46,147 bases of DNA from Propionibacteriaceae bacterium (GTDB lineage: Bacteria > Actinomycetota > Actinomycetes > Propionibacteriales > Propionibacteriaceae), in NCBI GenBank assembly GCA_031265875.1, contig JAISCA010000028.1:1-46147 (forward strand), in the 5' to 3' direction. This document shows positions 36,228 to 44,111 of the stretch, piece after piece. The position numbers were made by a program, and so were the translations under genes. Below the pieces are notes generated by a model that did not search any database, was not told the DNA's origin, and saw nothing but the letters and a program-made list of their open reading frames with translations. The first letter of the stretch is position 1, and every line of letters starts with the position of its first letter.

Positions 36228-38999
36228 TCAGAGGTGTCCTTGCTTCTCCAGCCGGCGCATGGCCAGCCAGCCCAGGGGGATACGGATCCAGTAGGTCGCC
36301 ACCCGGAAGATGACCACCACCGAGGCGGCCACGCCGGCGTTGACGCCGGCCGAGACCAGGGCCGCCGACTCGGCGATCTCGATCGCCCCCATACCGCCGG
36401 GGGTGGGGGCGGCTGAGCCGGCCGAGTTGCCGATCAGGTAGACGATGGCGGAGCTGAGGAAGGGCACGTCCTGGCCGAAGGCCATCAGGGCGGCCTGGAA
36501 ACTGGCGGCGTACCCCAACAGCATGACCAGGTTGCCGCCCAGGCCGAGGGCCAGGCGACCGGGGTTGGAGAACAGTTCGACCAACCGGGGCCAGGTCCGC
36601 TTCAGGATCGGCGTGATGCGGTTGAGGATCCAACCGCGGGTGCGGGGCAGCGAGAACATGGCGCCGACGATCAGGGCCAAGACCACCACCACGACCAACA
36701 TGGCCGGGGTGACCTGGAAGGGGGCGGCTTGGTTGGAGCCGGTGGCCAAGGTCAAGGCGACCAAGGCCAGGACCGTGATGGTGATCTGGGAGACCTGGAT
36801 CAAAGCCGCCGTGGCGGTGGCCAAGGTCGAGTTGACGCCGCGCTTGCTTAGGGCCCGGAAGTTGATGGCGGCCGTGCCGAGACCGGCCGGGGCCGCCACC
36901 GCCACGAAGGAGGCCGCCAATTGGACCTGACAGGACAGGCCCAGACCGATTCTGACCGGCGAGAAGGCGACCAGGATGAGCGAGGCCCCGACCACGCCGA
37001 CCAAGCCCAGCCCGAAACTGGCCAAGGCCCAGCGCCAGTCGCTGGCGGCCAGCGCCTCGCCCACCTCGGGCAGGTTGAATGTCGTCAAGATGACAATGAC
37101 GGCAGCGGCTGCCAACACCACCGAGATCAGGGTCCGGGCGCCCACCCGGACCAGTTGTTGGGGTTCGACCTCGTCGGCTGGGAAGCCCTGCACCAGACGC
37201 TGGCGCAGGTCGTTCAAGAGCGTCTTGTCGCCTCGGATCTGCTCCCTGGTCTGGCGCGGCAGGGCCGGGGTCTGGAGCACAGTGCTGAGCGCCCGTAACT
37301 CATCTTGGCTGAGGGCCTCGAGGGCTGAGGCGATGGCCCGCTGGGGGCCGACCTTGAGCGCCAGCAGCGCCAGCAGTTGGGCCAGGTCGATGCTCTGAGC
37401 CAACTCCGAGCTGGCCACGTCGCCCGCCTCCCAGCCCAGGATCCAGAGCCGCTGGGCGCCCTGGTCGTCGGTCTGGATCAGGAAGGCGTCGCTGATCAGA
37501 CCGCGGTGGACGATGCCGGCCCGATGGGCCTTGTGCAACTCCGACCACATCGCTTTGACCAGGCCGTCGTCGATGTCGGCCGGGGCCAGGTCGGTCAGAC
37601 AGACCGACTCCGGCGCCGGTTCGCGGATCAGCAGCATCGAGTCGTCGGCCTCGGACATGGCCAGGAGGCTGGGGGTGCGCACGCCGGCGGCGCGCACAGC
37701 GTACGTCAGCAGGGCCGCCCGCTCGGCCGCTTGGCGCAGGGAGCGGATGCTACGGGGGTCGACCGCCCGGGAGCGCAGTTGCCGCCACCAGCGGGCCAGG
37801 CGCCCGATGACCTGGCGGTCGCCGTCCAGCACGATGACGTCGTAGACCCGCCCGGTCACCGTCCTCATGCTGTAGAGGCGGTGGTCGACGAAGAACTGGG
37901 GGGTACGACGGCTGACTGGTTGTCCGGCCGCCAGCCCACCGTCGGACAGCAGGGCGGCCCGGTCCAAGCTGACCGGCTCGAAACCGGCCCGGCGCACCCC
38001 TTCGATCAGGCTGTCGCCGTAGGCCCGCTCCGACGGCATCCCGGCGATGTAGCGCACGACCAGGCCGACCATGGCGCCGACCAGCAAGGACAGGCCCATG
38101 CCGGGCAGTGAGGCGGCCGAGGTGATGACGAGCACGCCGACCGTGATCCAAAGCAGAGTCCAAGACCAGGTGATGGTACGTCGCCGGGTCGGTTCGGTCG
38201 CCGCCGTCAAGAGGGCGGCGATGGCGGCCACCTGGCCCGGCATGGTCAGCACCGAATCGCCGTGCTGGTGGATGGACAGCCCGCTCAGCAGATTGGCGGA
38301 GGCGAAGCGAGCCAGCAGGAAGTACAACCCGGCATTGACGATGACGCCGCCCAACCCGGCCGCCAGGGTTTGCGGCACCAGGCTGGCGTGCCGGCGGATG
38401 ACCTGCTCCAAGCTGACCGCGATGGGCGGGAACAGCACCACCACGATCTCCAAGAAGGTGACCGGCACGAAGAGCAAACGCTGCAGCAGGCCGGAGAAGG
38501 CCCGGACGTCCTCGGCCACCCCGGCGGTGGTGTTGTGGGCGTAGATGACCAATACGCAGACCACGATGACACCGACGGCACAGGAGATGGAGCCGAGCAA
38601 ATCGGAGGGGTAACGCAGACGGCTAGCGGGGTTGTCGACCACGCCGACGTCGGTCGGGATCGGGCCGATCGGCCCGGACCACTCCCAGGGAGCCACCGGC
38701 CCAGTCGTGGCCCCAGCCGCCGTCGGGACCGCAGTCAACCCGATCGGACCCACCGTCGCTCCAACCGGCCCCGGCGCCACCGCCGTAATCGGCCCAGCCG
38801 GTCGAGGCCCCTGATCGGCCGGGCCTGGGCCCATCGCCTCGATCGGACCCAACACCGTCGGCCTGACCGCCGAGTGCGACCTGCTCGACGGCCCGGGAAG
38901 CCGGTGGGCGCCGTCCGACGGGCCCGCTCCAGCGCCCGGCGGAGTTGGGCTGGGCAACCCTGCGCCCGGATCGGGAGCGGTACTGGGATCGAAAGTCAT
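36228..38999 (-). CDS. Large membrane protein: N-terminal TM region, pseudokinase-like middle, LPG-synthase/UPF0104 flippase-like C-terminus
   Basis: 923 residues. The first ~130 are Gly/Pro-rich and disordered. About four helices follow (SCAVGVIVVCVLVIYA; WSWTLLWITVGVLVITSA and others). Residues ~330–600 resemble a protein-kinase or phosphotransferase fold: MRTVTGRVYDVIVLDGD, MLLIREPAPES, and AGIVHRGLISDAFLI where HRD would be expected (Asp replaced by Gly) with GWEAGD in the DFG position, so it looks inactive. The C-terminal ~300 residues are the UPF0104/MprF-flippase type (PAGLGTAAINFRALSKRG, GSAAPTPGGMGAIEIAESAAL). It may move a lipid intermediate; the substrate is unknown. Confidence 0.8.
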   Translation of the reverse strand: MTFDPSTAPDPGAGLPSPTPPGAGAGPSDGAHRLPGPSSRSHSAVRPTVLGPIEAMGPGPADQGPRPAGPITAVAPGPVGATVGPIGLTAVPTAAGATTGPVAPWEWSGPIGPIPTDVGVVDNPASRLRYPSDLLGSISCAVGVIVVCVLVIYAHNTTAGVAEDVRAFSGLLQRLLFVPVTFLEIVVVLFPPIAVSLEQVIRRHASLVPQTLAAGLGGVIVNAGLYFLLARFASANLLSGLSIHQHGDSVLTMPGQVAAIAALLTAATEPTRRRTITWSWTLLWITVGVLVITSAASLPGMGLSLLVGAMVGLVVRYIAGMPSERAYGDSLIEGVRRAGFEPVSLDRAALLSDGGLAAGQPVSRRTPQFFVDHRLYSMRTVTGRVYDVIVLDGDRQVIGRLARWWRQLRSRAVDPRSIRSLRQAAERAALLTYAVRAAGVRTPSLLAMSEADDSMLLIREPAPESVCLTDLAPADIDDGLVKAMWSELHKAHRAGIVHRGLISDAFLIQTDDQGAQRLWILGWEAGDVASSELAQSIDLAQLLALLALKVGPQRAIASALEALSQDELRALSTVLQTPALPRQTREQIRGDKTLLNDLRQRLVQGFPADEVEPQQLVRVGARTLISVVLAAAAVIVILTTFNLPEVGEALAASDWRWALASFGLGLVGVVGASLILVAFSPVRIGLGLSCQVQLAASFVAVAAPAGLGTAAINFRALSKRGVNSTLATATAALIQVSQITITVLALVALTLATGSNQAAPFQVTPAMLVVVVVLALIVGAMFSLPRTRGWILNRITPILKRTWPRLVELFSNPGRLALGLGGNLVMLLGYAASFQAALMAFGQDVPFLSSAIVYLIGNSAGSAAPTPGGMGAIEIAESAALVSAGVNAGVAASVVVIFRVATYWIRIPLGWLAMRRLEKQGHL

Positions 39000-39034
39000 C
39001 GCCTCACGAGTCTACGACCCCAGCCCCGTATGGT

Positions 39035-39181
39035 CCTGTACGCGACCCCCCGATCGCGACCACCCCGTCCCCGACCGAGCACCTGTGACACCCGACACGC
39101 CGAAGCAATAGACCTAACCCACCGATCGCGCCACCAACCCCGCCCGACCGAGCGCCTACGACGACATCGGCCCAACCGGAC
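39035..39181. repeat. ~147-nt repeat, copy 1 (left of the BrnT-like/RHH pair)
   Basis: Begins CCTGTACGCGACCCC, contains the family-1 core CGACACGCCGAA (39093–39104) and ends GGCCCAACCGGAC. Nearly identical to 39971–40115 and similar to 42193–42327, all in the same orientation. Confidence 0.8.
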
Positions 39182-39203
39182 TGAGCCGGGACAGACCACC
39201 TAA

Positions 39204-39216
39204 ACGGTGCTACCGT
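39204..39216. promoter_or_regulatory. Short inverted repeat upstream of the toxin–antitoxin pair
   Basis: ACGGT-GCT-ACCGT lies 23 nt upstream of the GTG start. RHH antitoxins usually repress their own promoter, so this is a candidate operator. The ribosome-binding site AGGAGGG follows at 6 nt from the start. Confidence 0.4.
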
Positions 39217-39238
39217 ATTCGTTGAAGGAGGGTCAGCC

Positions 39239-39505
39239 GTGCCACCAGTCGTACTGACACCTAGCGCCTACAAGCATGGGTTCGAGTTCGAGGAGGCGCT
39301 GTACGTGATGGCCCACCCGATCGGCCAGCAAGTCATCAGGCAGACCGCGCGCGGCACGGAGATCGCATACGTCGGGCACCCCTATGAGGGGTCCGACCGC
39401 AAAGTGGAACTTCTAGCCGAACTCCTGCCACCAGGCACGATCAAGGTGTTCCACTTCAGCGACTTGACCGACTGGTGGCGGCATCTGTGGAAGGAAGAGG
39501 CATGA
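39239..39505 (+). CDS. Small BrnT-like putative toxin
   Basis: 88 residues from a GTG with AGGAGGG 6 nt upstream. YKHGFEFEEALYVMAHP resembles the KHGVSFEEA core of BrnT RNases, followed by EIAYVGHPYEG and a Trp-rich end (LTDWWRHLWKEE). The overlap with a downstream RHH protein by ATGA supports a toxin-first toxin–antitoxin module, as in brnTA. I am not sure of the exact family, and the usual C-terminal IRIISARKA is not present. Confidence 0.55.
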   Translation: MPPVVLTPSAYKHGFEFEEALYVMAHPIGQQVIRQTARGTEIAYVGHPYEGSDRKVELLAELLPPGTIKVFHFSDLTDWWRHLWKEEA

Positions 39506-39846
39506 ACGCTCACGACGACCAGCACTACTGGGACCTGGACGAGCAGGCCGAACGCGGCGAGCTGAGGCCCGAGCCCGACAACCCCGTCCTACACGGAGAC
39601 GCGGCCGTGGCCGAAGGCCAGCGCATCCTGATGTGGGCCACCGAGACGGACACCATCGAAGAGGCCCTGGCCATGGCCCGACGGGGCCACCCCCGCCTGT
39701 CCCCCGGCCAAGGCCGCTCACCGGTGGTCCGGGCCCGACTCGAAGAAGCCGACTACGAAGCCCTGGAAGCCCTGGCCGAACGATCTGGCAAGTCCCAGTC
39801 CGAACTCGTCAGGCAAGGAGTCAAGCTGGTCTTGGCGTCGGCCTGA
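39502..39846 (+). CDS. Ribbon-helix-helix antitoxin
   Basis: 114 residues. The ATG at 39502 overlaps the toxin stop. The N-terminal ~70 residues are acidic (HYWDLDEQAERGELRPEPDN; TDTIEEALAMARRGHP) and may bind the toxin. The C-terminal 45 residues are a typical RHH: VVRARLEEADYEALEALAER, then GKSQSELVRQGVKLVL. It probably represses the pair through the upstream inverted repeat. The order (RHH at the C-terminus) is opposite to many antitoxins. Confidence 0.75.
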   Translation: MNAHDDQHYWDLDEQAERGELRPEPDNPVLHGDAAVAEGQRILMWATETDTIEEALAMARRGHPRLSPGQGRSPVVRARLEEADYEALEALAERSGKSQSELVRQGVKLVLASA

Positions 39847-39970
39847 CCGGTCGCCCGGTTGCGCGCCAAGCGTCTCGAGCGTTGGCTGGCCGGTTGAGCG
39901 ATCTCGAATGCGTCGAGATCCGAGGTCAGGGCCACGGGCGCCGCCCGGAGCCGGCGATCTGGCGTCATAA

Positions 39971-40115
39971 CCTGTACGCGACCCCCGATCGCGACCACCC
40001 CGTCCCCGATCGAGCACCTGTGACACCCGACACGCCGAAGCAATAGACCTAACCCACCGATCGCGCCACCAACCCCGCCCGACTGAGCGCCTACGACTGC
40101 ATCGGCCCAACCGGA
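39971..40115. repeat. ~145-nt repeat, copy 2 (right of the BrnT-like/RHH pair)
   Basis: Almost identical to 39035–39181 (core CGACACGCCGAA at 40028–40039). Together the two copies bracket the toxin–antitoxin pair as direct repeats about 0.9 kb apart. Confidence 0.8.
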
Positions 40116-40129
40116 CCCGACCAAAATTA

Positions 40130-40330
40130 CGGTCGGAACGCCGAAAGCGACTCCACCGACCGAATCAAGCGCCCATCCCGACCCCGTAAGGAGCTGCGGC
40201 AGACATATATCCCAGTCCGGCCGCCCGCAGGGCGACCGGAGTCCAGGGCGGGTCGGCATTGGCGTCGGAACCGTACGGTCGCGCCGTCGCCGACGGTGCA
40301 CTTACGCCGCTCGACACGCCGAAGCTGGAG
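40130..40330. repeat. Family-2 copy e and another family-1 core
   Basis: Inverted family-2 copy (about 40130–40260) with hairpin GGCCGCCC-GCA-GGGCGACC at 40219–40237, closely followed by a family-1 core at 40311–40322. 39847–40359 contains no gene. Confidence 0.7.
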
Positions 40331-40359
40331 ACACAGAAACAAGAGTTACAGGTGCTCGG

Positions 40360-41937
40360 TCAGGCCGGATCTCCGGTCGCCGTGACTTCCGTGATCGCGT
40401 ACAAGACTGACCTGCCAGGCCCGGTCAGGGCGTAGGCCTGTGTACGGGCGGTCGGGTTGTCAGGGTTGGTCATGCCGACCAAACCGCGCTCGATCAACGG
40501 CGCTATGTGGCGCCGATAGGAGCGGTACTCGTTCTTGACTCCAATGGCTGCGAGGGTCTCCGCCCGGCTCAGCGGACCATCGGCCAGCGCAGCCAAGATA
40601 GTCGTACCGTACCGTCCCAGGTCAGCGGGAACTTGTGGACGATCCGGGCTAACTTGCTGACTAACTTGTGGACGATCCGAGCTAACTTGCTGACTAACTT
40701 GTGGACGATCCGGGCTGACTTGTGGACGTCTGGCACCGGCTAGTGGACTCGCCCGCCAGGCGGGTTCGAAATGACGCGGGTCGTGGCTGGGGATACTAAT
40801 GGTGATTCGGAGCCTCTCGCAGCGCTCGTCGATGCCGAGCGGAGGCAAACCGGCTTCGGCGAGGTCTTGGATGACCTCTGGAATACCAGACCCCCACTGC
40901 TCGATGTGGCCCAGTTCCTCGAACACGCGGGCCAGAACGGGGTTGCGGATGACCGATGTGCCCTCGACCATGTCTTCGATAGTCAGACCGGGCACGAGCC
41001 CGCCGGGGTTCTCGATGTTGATCTCGTCGTCGTGGAAAGCTATCTTGATCGGCGTGCCGTGGTCGTCGTAGCTGGAATGCACCAGCGCGTTGACAACCAG
41101 TTCTTTAAGCGCGTCGAACGGCAGCGACCAGACGTCCCGGCGACGAGGGCTCTCCCCGAACTTCGATGACAGAAAAGCATGGCGCTTGAAGAAGGCCATG
41201 ACCTCGTCAATGGCCAGCGGCAGCGGCCCCCGGATGTTGGCCTTGTCCGTGATGTCGCGTTTACGGGAGCCCCGGAAGCGGGCGCACTGCACCCAGGCGT
41301 GGGGCAGGAACATCTCCGGATGCCAGCAACCGACCAGGACGCCGCCGTTGCTGGTAACCCAGTCGCCCTGGTCCTCCACGACCAGCCGCAACGTCCGCAG
41401 AGCCTGCTCGTCCATGTCCCGGCCCAACAACCTGGCCAAAAGCGGCAAGTCCAAGTCCGACAGCTTGGCCCGCTGGGCGGGTAGCTGGTCGAAGGAGATG
41501 CCCTCGGCGGAACGGCGTAGCTCGGCGACCATGGCCGGACTGGCCTGCCGGTCGCTCGCCCCGACTCTGATGTAAGCCCCCTGATGAGGACCGCGCTTCT
41601 TCAAGTAATAAGGGCGCTGCTGGCCCAACCAGACCTTGGCGACCAGGACCGTCTTACCCGCCAAGGGCACCAGTTCCACCGTGGGGCGCAGCTGCGGCAG
41701 GATCGCGTCGGAGATCAGATTGGTCAGCCGCTCTTCCTCCAACAACGGATCGGCCACGCCGACGACCTCGCCGTCGTTCTGGACACCGATGACGAGCCTG
41801 CCGCCAGCGGAGTTAGCGAACGCGACGACGGACTCCAGGGCCTCGTCGGGACTGGACAGATCCCGCTTGCACTCGAACGTCCTCCCCTCCGGCAGCGCCA
41901 CCCTGCCGGACGAGTCCAGCGGCAGATCGTCGGCCAT
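40360..41937 (-). CDS. AlbA_2/HATPase_c_4 protein (putative transcriptional regulator or helicase-like)
   Basis: 525 residues from the ATG at 41937, preferred over one a codon upstream because AGGAGG then lies about 6 nt away. Domains: an AlbA_2 (Schlafen-like) start (RTFECKRDLSSPDEALESVV, GGRLVIGVQNDGEVVGVAD), an HATPase_c_4 region (LKELVVNALVHSSYDDHG, INIENPGGLVPGLT), then three 11-residue repeats DRPQVSQQVSP encoded by 33-nt DNA repeats (40631–40717), and a winged-helix C-terminus (LADGPLSRAETLAAIG). Such proteins are widespread in mobile and defence-rich DNA; the biochemical role is unclear. Confidence 0.88.
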   Translation of the reverse strand: MADDLPLDSSGRVALPEGRTFECKRDLSSPDEALESVVAFANSAGGRLVIGVQNDGEVVGVADPLLEEERLTNLISDAILPQLRPTVELVPLAGKTVLVAKVWLGQQRPYYLKKRGPHQGAYIRVGASDRQASPAMVAELRRSAEGISFDQLPAQRAKLSDLDLPLLARLLGRDMDEQALRTLRLVVEDQGDWVTSNGGVLVGCWHPEMFLPHAWVQCARFRGSRKRDITDKANIRGPLPLAIDEVMAFFKRHAFLSSKFGESPRRRDVWSLPFDALKELVVNALVHSSYDDHGTPIKIAFHDDEINIENPGGLVPGLTIEDMVEGTSVIRNPVLARVFEELGHIEQWGSGIPEVIQDLAEAGLPPLGIDERCERLRITISIPSHDPRHFEPAWRASPLAGARRPQVSPDRPQVSQQVSSDRPQVSQQVSPDRPQVPADLGRYGTTILAALADGPLSRAETLAAIGVKNEYRSYRRHIAPLIERGLVGMTNPDNPTARTQAYALTGPGRSVLYAITEVTATGDPA

Positions 41938-42192
41938 CATCCGCCTCCTTCTCGTCTGAACGGCCCAGGTCCGGGCTTTCACTACCTATCGAAGCCTACG
42001 GGTATGACAGCGCACGACCCCAGCACCTACGACCACCGACACAATGCCTTGGGGCCATGTCCGAGTGCTGCTGGATCAGCTTAAGACTCGGGAAGACCGG
42101 GCTTGGTACGCCCTCAGCGCCGTGGCCGAAGGCTGGAAGCGCGAGGTCTCGCAATTAGGGACAGGTCCGAGTTAATGGAACTGGCGTTGGAA

Positions 42193-42327
42193 CCTGTACG
42201 CGACCTCCAATCACGACCACTCCGTCCCCGACCGAGCACTCGCGACACCCGACACGCCGAAACAAGAGACCTAACCCGCCGATCGCGCGACAACCCCCAC
42301 CCGACTGAGCACCTACGACATCTCGGC
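42193..42327. repeat. ~135-nt repeat, copy 3
   Basis: Begins CCTGTACGCGACC, contains core CGACACGCCGAA (42250–42261) and ends at GCACCTACGACATCTCGG. It shares the order and most bases of copies 1 and 2. The AlbA_2 gene lies between copies 2 and 3. Apart from this copy, 41938–42344 shows nothing further I can name. Confidence 0.7.
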
Positions 42328-42344
42328 CGGGCGCCCCGCCCCGC

Positions 42345-42564
42345 TCAGTCCGCAATCGGTTCGAGGCCCGCACGCACCAGGTAGGCGTGAGGACTGATCA
42401 CTGTGGGATTGTCGAGCTCGGCATCGAGCAGGTCCTTGTCGCCGCTCAGGATGGAATCGACGCCGGCGACGATGGCTGCGCGCGGCGGCCAACGCTCGCC
42501 TAGCCTTACCCAGCGGGAACAGGACCGCTGAGACCAGGACGTTCGTGTCGATCAAGACCCTCAC
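42345..42564 (-). pseudogene. Broken PIN-domain (VapC-like) toxin gene
   Basis: The start is a clear PIN N-terminus (MRVLIDTNVLVSAVLFPLGK, Asp6). After about 28 residues the frame changes, and the end of a PIN protein appears in another frame: AIVAGVDSILSGDKDLLDAE … LVRAGLEPIAD. The middle of the domain (about 50 residues in intact relatives) is missing, so a deletion with frameshift has inactivated it. The start overlaps the AbrB antitoxin stop. Confidence 0.75.
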
Positions 42565-42833
42565 TGCGCGCGCGCCTCCCGGCGCATCCGCGTGATGTAG
42601 TCGGCCACGTCATCCTCGTCGGCGAACCCGGCCTGCTCGGCCTGACCGGCCATGCGCTCGCCCAGCCAACTCACGGCATACGTGGCCGGGTTCATCATGA
42701 CGACCTTCTCGCCGTCCCACACGAGCATGACACGGTCGCCCGTGTCCACCCCCAGCGACTTGCGGATGTCCTTGGGGATGGTGATCTGCCCCTTGGGGAG
42801 GACCTTGGCCGTCTCTACGATCTGAATGGTCAT
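42561..42833 (-). CDS. AbrB/MazE-type antitoxin
   Basis: 90 residues. A SpoVT/AbrB swapped-hairpin domain covers 1–50: VETAKVLPKGQITIPKDIRK and GVDTGDRVMLVWDGEKVVM. The remaining 40 residues are acidic/Arg-rich (FADEDDVADYITRMRREARA) and would hold the toxin. The ATG at 42833 is 7 nt after TAGATT (42841–42846), a likely -10 box, so the mRNA may be leaderless. The antitoxin is intact while its PIN partner is broken. Confidence 0.85.
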   Translation of the reverse strand: MTIQIVETAKVLPKGQITIPKDIRKSLGVDTGDRVMLVWDGEKVVMMNPATYAVSWLGERMAGQAEQAGFADEDDVADYITRMRREARAQ

Positions 42834-42959
42834 GTCGCTCAATCTAGCAGGAGAATTCCTACTTCTACTACCAAATGTCACCCCACCCCCACAGGTCGGT
42901 CCAACCGTACTTGACCCCAACCACGGTCGACCCAGTCGGACCTGACTAAACGCCACAGC

Positions 42960-43110
42960 CGGAACGCCAGACCCGACCCAAAGCCACGGACGGAACACCG
43001 AAAGCGACTCCACCGACCGAATCAAGCACCAGTCCCAACCCCGCAGGGAGCTGCGGCAGACATATCTCCCAATCCGGCCGCCCGCAGGGCGACCGGAACC
43101 TAAGGAGAGC
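42960..43110 (-). repeat. Family-2 copy f
   Basis: Inverted family-2 copy with hairpin GGCCGCCC-GCA-GGGCGACC at 43076–43094, preceded by GGGAGCTGCGGCAGACATAT. It fills the gap 42847–43138, where I see no gene. Confidence 0.75.
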
Positions 43111-43138
43111 GGGCAGAGAGCCCACCCACACCCCCGGT

Positions 43139-43780
43139 CTAGGCCGGGGAAGGCGAGACTTGGAAGCCGGTCTGCAACCGGTGGAGGCCGTTCCAGGCCA
43201 GGTTGACCAGGTGCGAGGCCACCTCGGCCTTGGTCAGGTCGGGGTTGTCCAACCACCACTGGCCGGTCATGGCGACCAGGCCGGTCAGGGCTTGGGCGTA
43301 CAGGGGCACCGCTTTGGAGTCGATGTTACGGCTGGTGAAGAAGGGGGTGAGCAGCCCCTCCACTCGCACGATGACGTCGTTCAGGATCGAGGCGAAGGAG
43401 CCGCCGCCGGTCTCGGAGGAGTCCCGCATGATGATCTGGAAGCCCTCCGGGCAGGACTCGATGTAGTCCAGCAGGGCCAAGGTGCCGAGTTCGAGCAAGC
43501 GGCGCGAACCGGCCCCGGGAGCCTTGATGGCGCCCCGGATGCCGTTGAGCAGGGCCTGCACCTCCCGGTCGACCACGACCGCGTAGATGCCTTCCTTGCT
43601 GACGAAGTGCTCGTAGACGACTGGCTTGGAGACTCCGGCCCGGTGGGCGATCTCCTCGATGCTGGTGCCGTCGAAACCCTTCTCGGCGAAACAGGCCCGA
43701 GCCACCAGGGCCAATTGGTCGCGTCGCTCGGCGCTGGTCATCCGGACCCGCCGCCGACGCCGTTGCTCAGGCTCGCTCAC
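43139..43780 (-). CDS. TetR-family transcriptional regulator
   Basis: 213 residues from the GTG at 43780 (weak site; an earlier in-frame start is also possible). The HTH is clear: RRDQLALVARACFAEKGFDG, TSIEEIAHRAGVSKPVVYEH, FVSKEGIYAVVVDREVQALL. The remaining helices form the ligand domain (SCPEGFQIIMRDSSETGGGS; QWWLDNPDLTKAEVASHLVN). It matches the TetR protein that in mycobacteria lies between glmU and mfd; here it is far from them. The ligand is unknown. Confidence 0.92.
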   Translation of the reverse strand: MSEPEQRRRRRVRMTSAERRDQLALVARACFAEKGFDGTSIEEIAHRAGVSKPVVYEHFVSKEGIYAVVVDREVQALLNGIRGAIKAPGAGSRRLLELGTLALLDYIESCPEGFQIIMRDSSETGGGSFASILNDVIVRVEGLLTPFFTSRNIDSKAVPLYAQALTGLVAMTGQWWLDNPDLTKAEVASHLVNLAWNGLHRLQTGFQVSPSPA

Positions 43781-44111
43781 AGGCTCAAGTCTGGCAGATC
43801 GCACCGGCCCACCGCCCAACCCACCGCCCGGACCGATCCCAGCCCCGGCTCAGAGATACGGTGGCAGCCCGCCACAACTGACCCCAACCCCACCCTGAAG
43901 AGGAGACGCAGCGGCGACGAGGGACGCCGGGACGACATTGGCCCGGCTCTCGCCGGCACCCCATCCTAAAAAGCGGCGGGGACGGGGCATATCCGACGCC
44001 CCGGCCCGGCCGACCCCAAGGCGAATCGGCTCAAGAAGAGAAGCATTACGGCTCATTCCCGCCTAGAATTGAGCCGTATTAGTGGGTCGTGTGAGCCGAA
44101 AGGAGGTCCCT
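43781..44111. other. Divergent gap between TetR and the Fic gene
   Basis: 331 nt without a gene. It contains the four-half-site array near its right end and otherwise plain GC-rich sequence in which I see no further structure. Confidence 0.5.
44026..44099 (+). promoter_or_regulatory. Four-half-site operator array upstream of the Fic gene
   Basis: Half-sites TCGGCTCA (44026–44033), ACGGCTCA (44048–44055), TGAGCCGT (44070–44077) and TGAGCCGA (44092–44099) begin exactly 22 nt apart, i.e. two helical turns. The inner pair makes a 9-bp inverted repeat with TACGGCTCA/TGAGCCGTA. The last half-site abuts the AAAGGAGG ribosome-binding site of the gene. Confidence 0.65.

Noticed and set aside
42834-43259. 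N-terminal extension of the AbrB antitoxin frame
   Set aside because: The upstream part is encoded by family-2 repeat sequence; the AbrB domain begins right at the ATG at 42833, which has a fitting -10 box.
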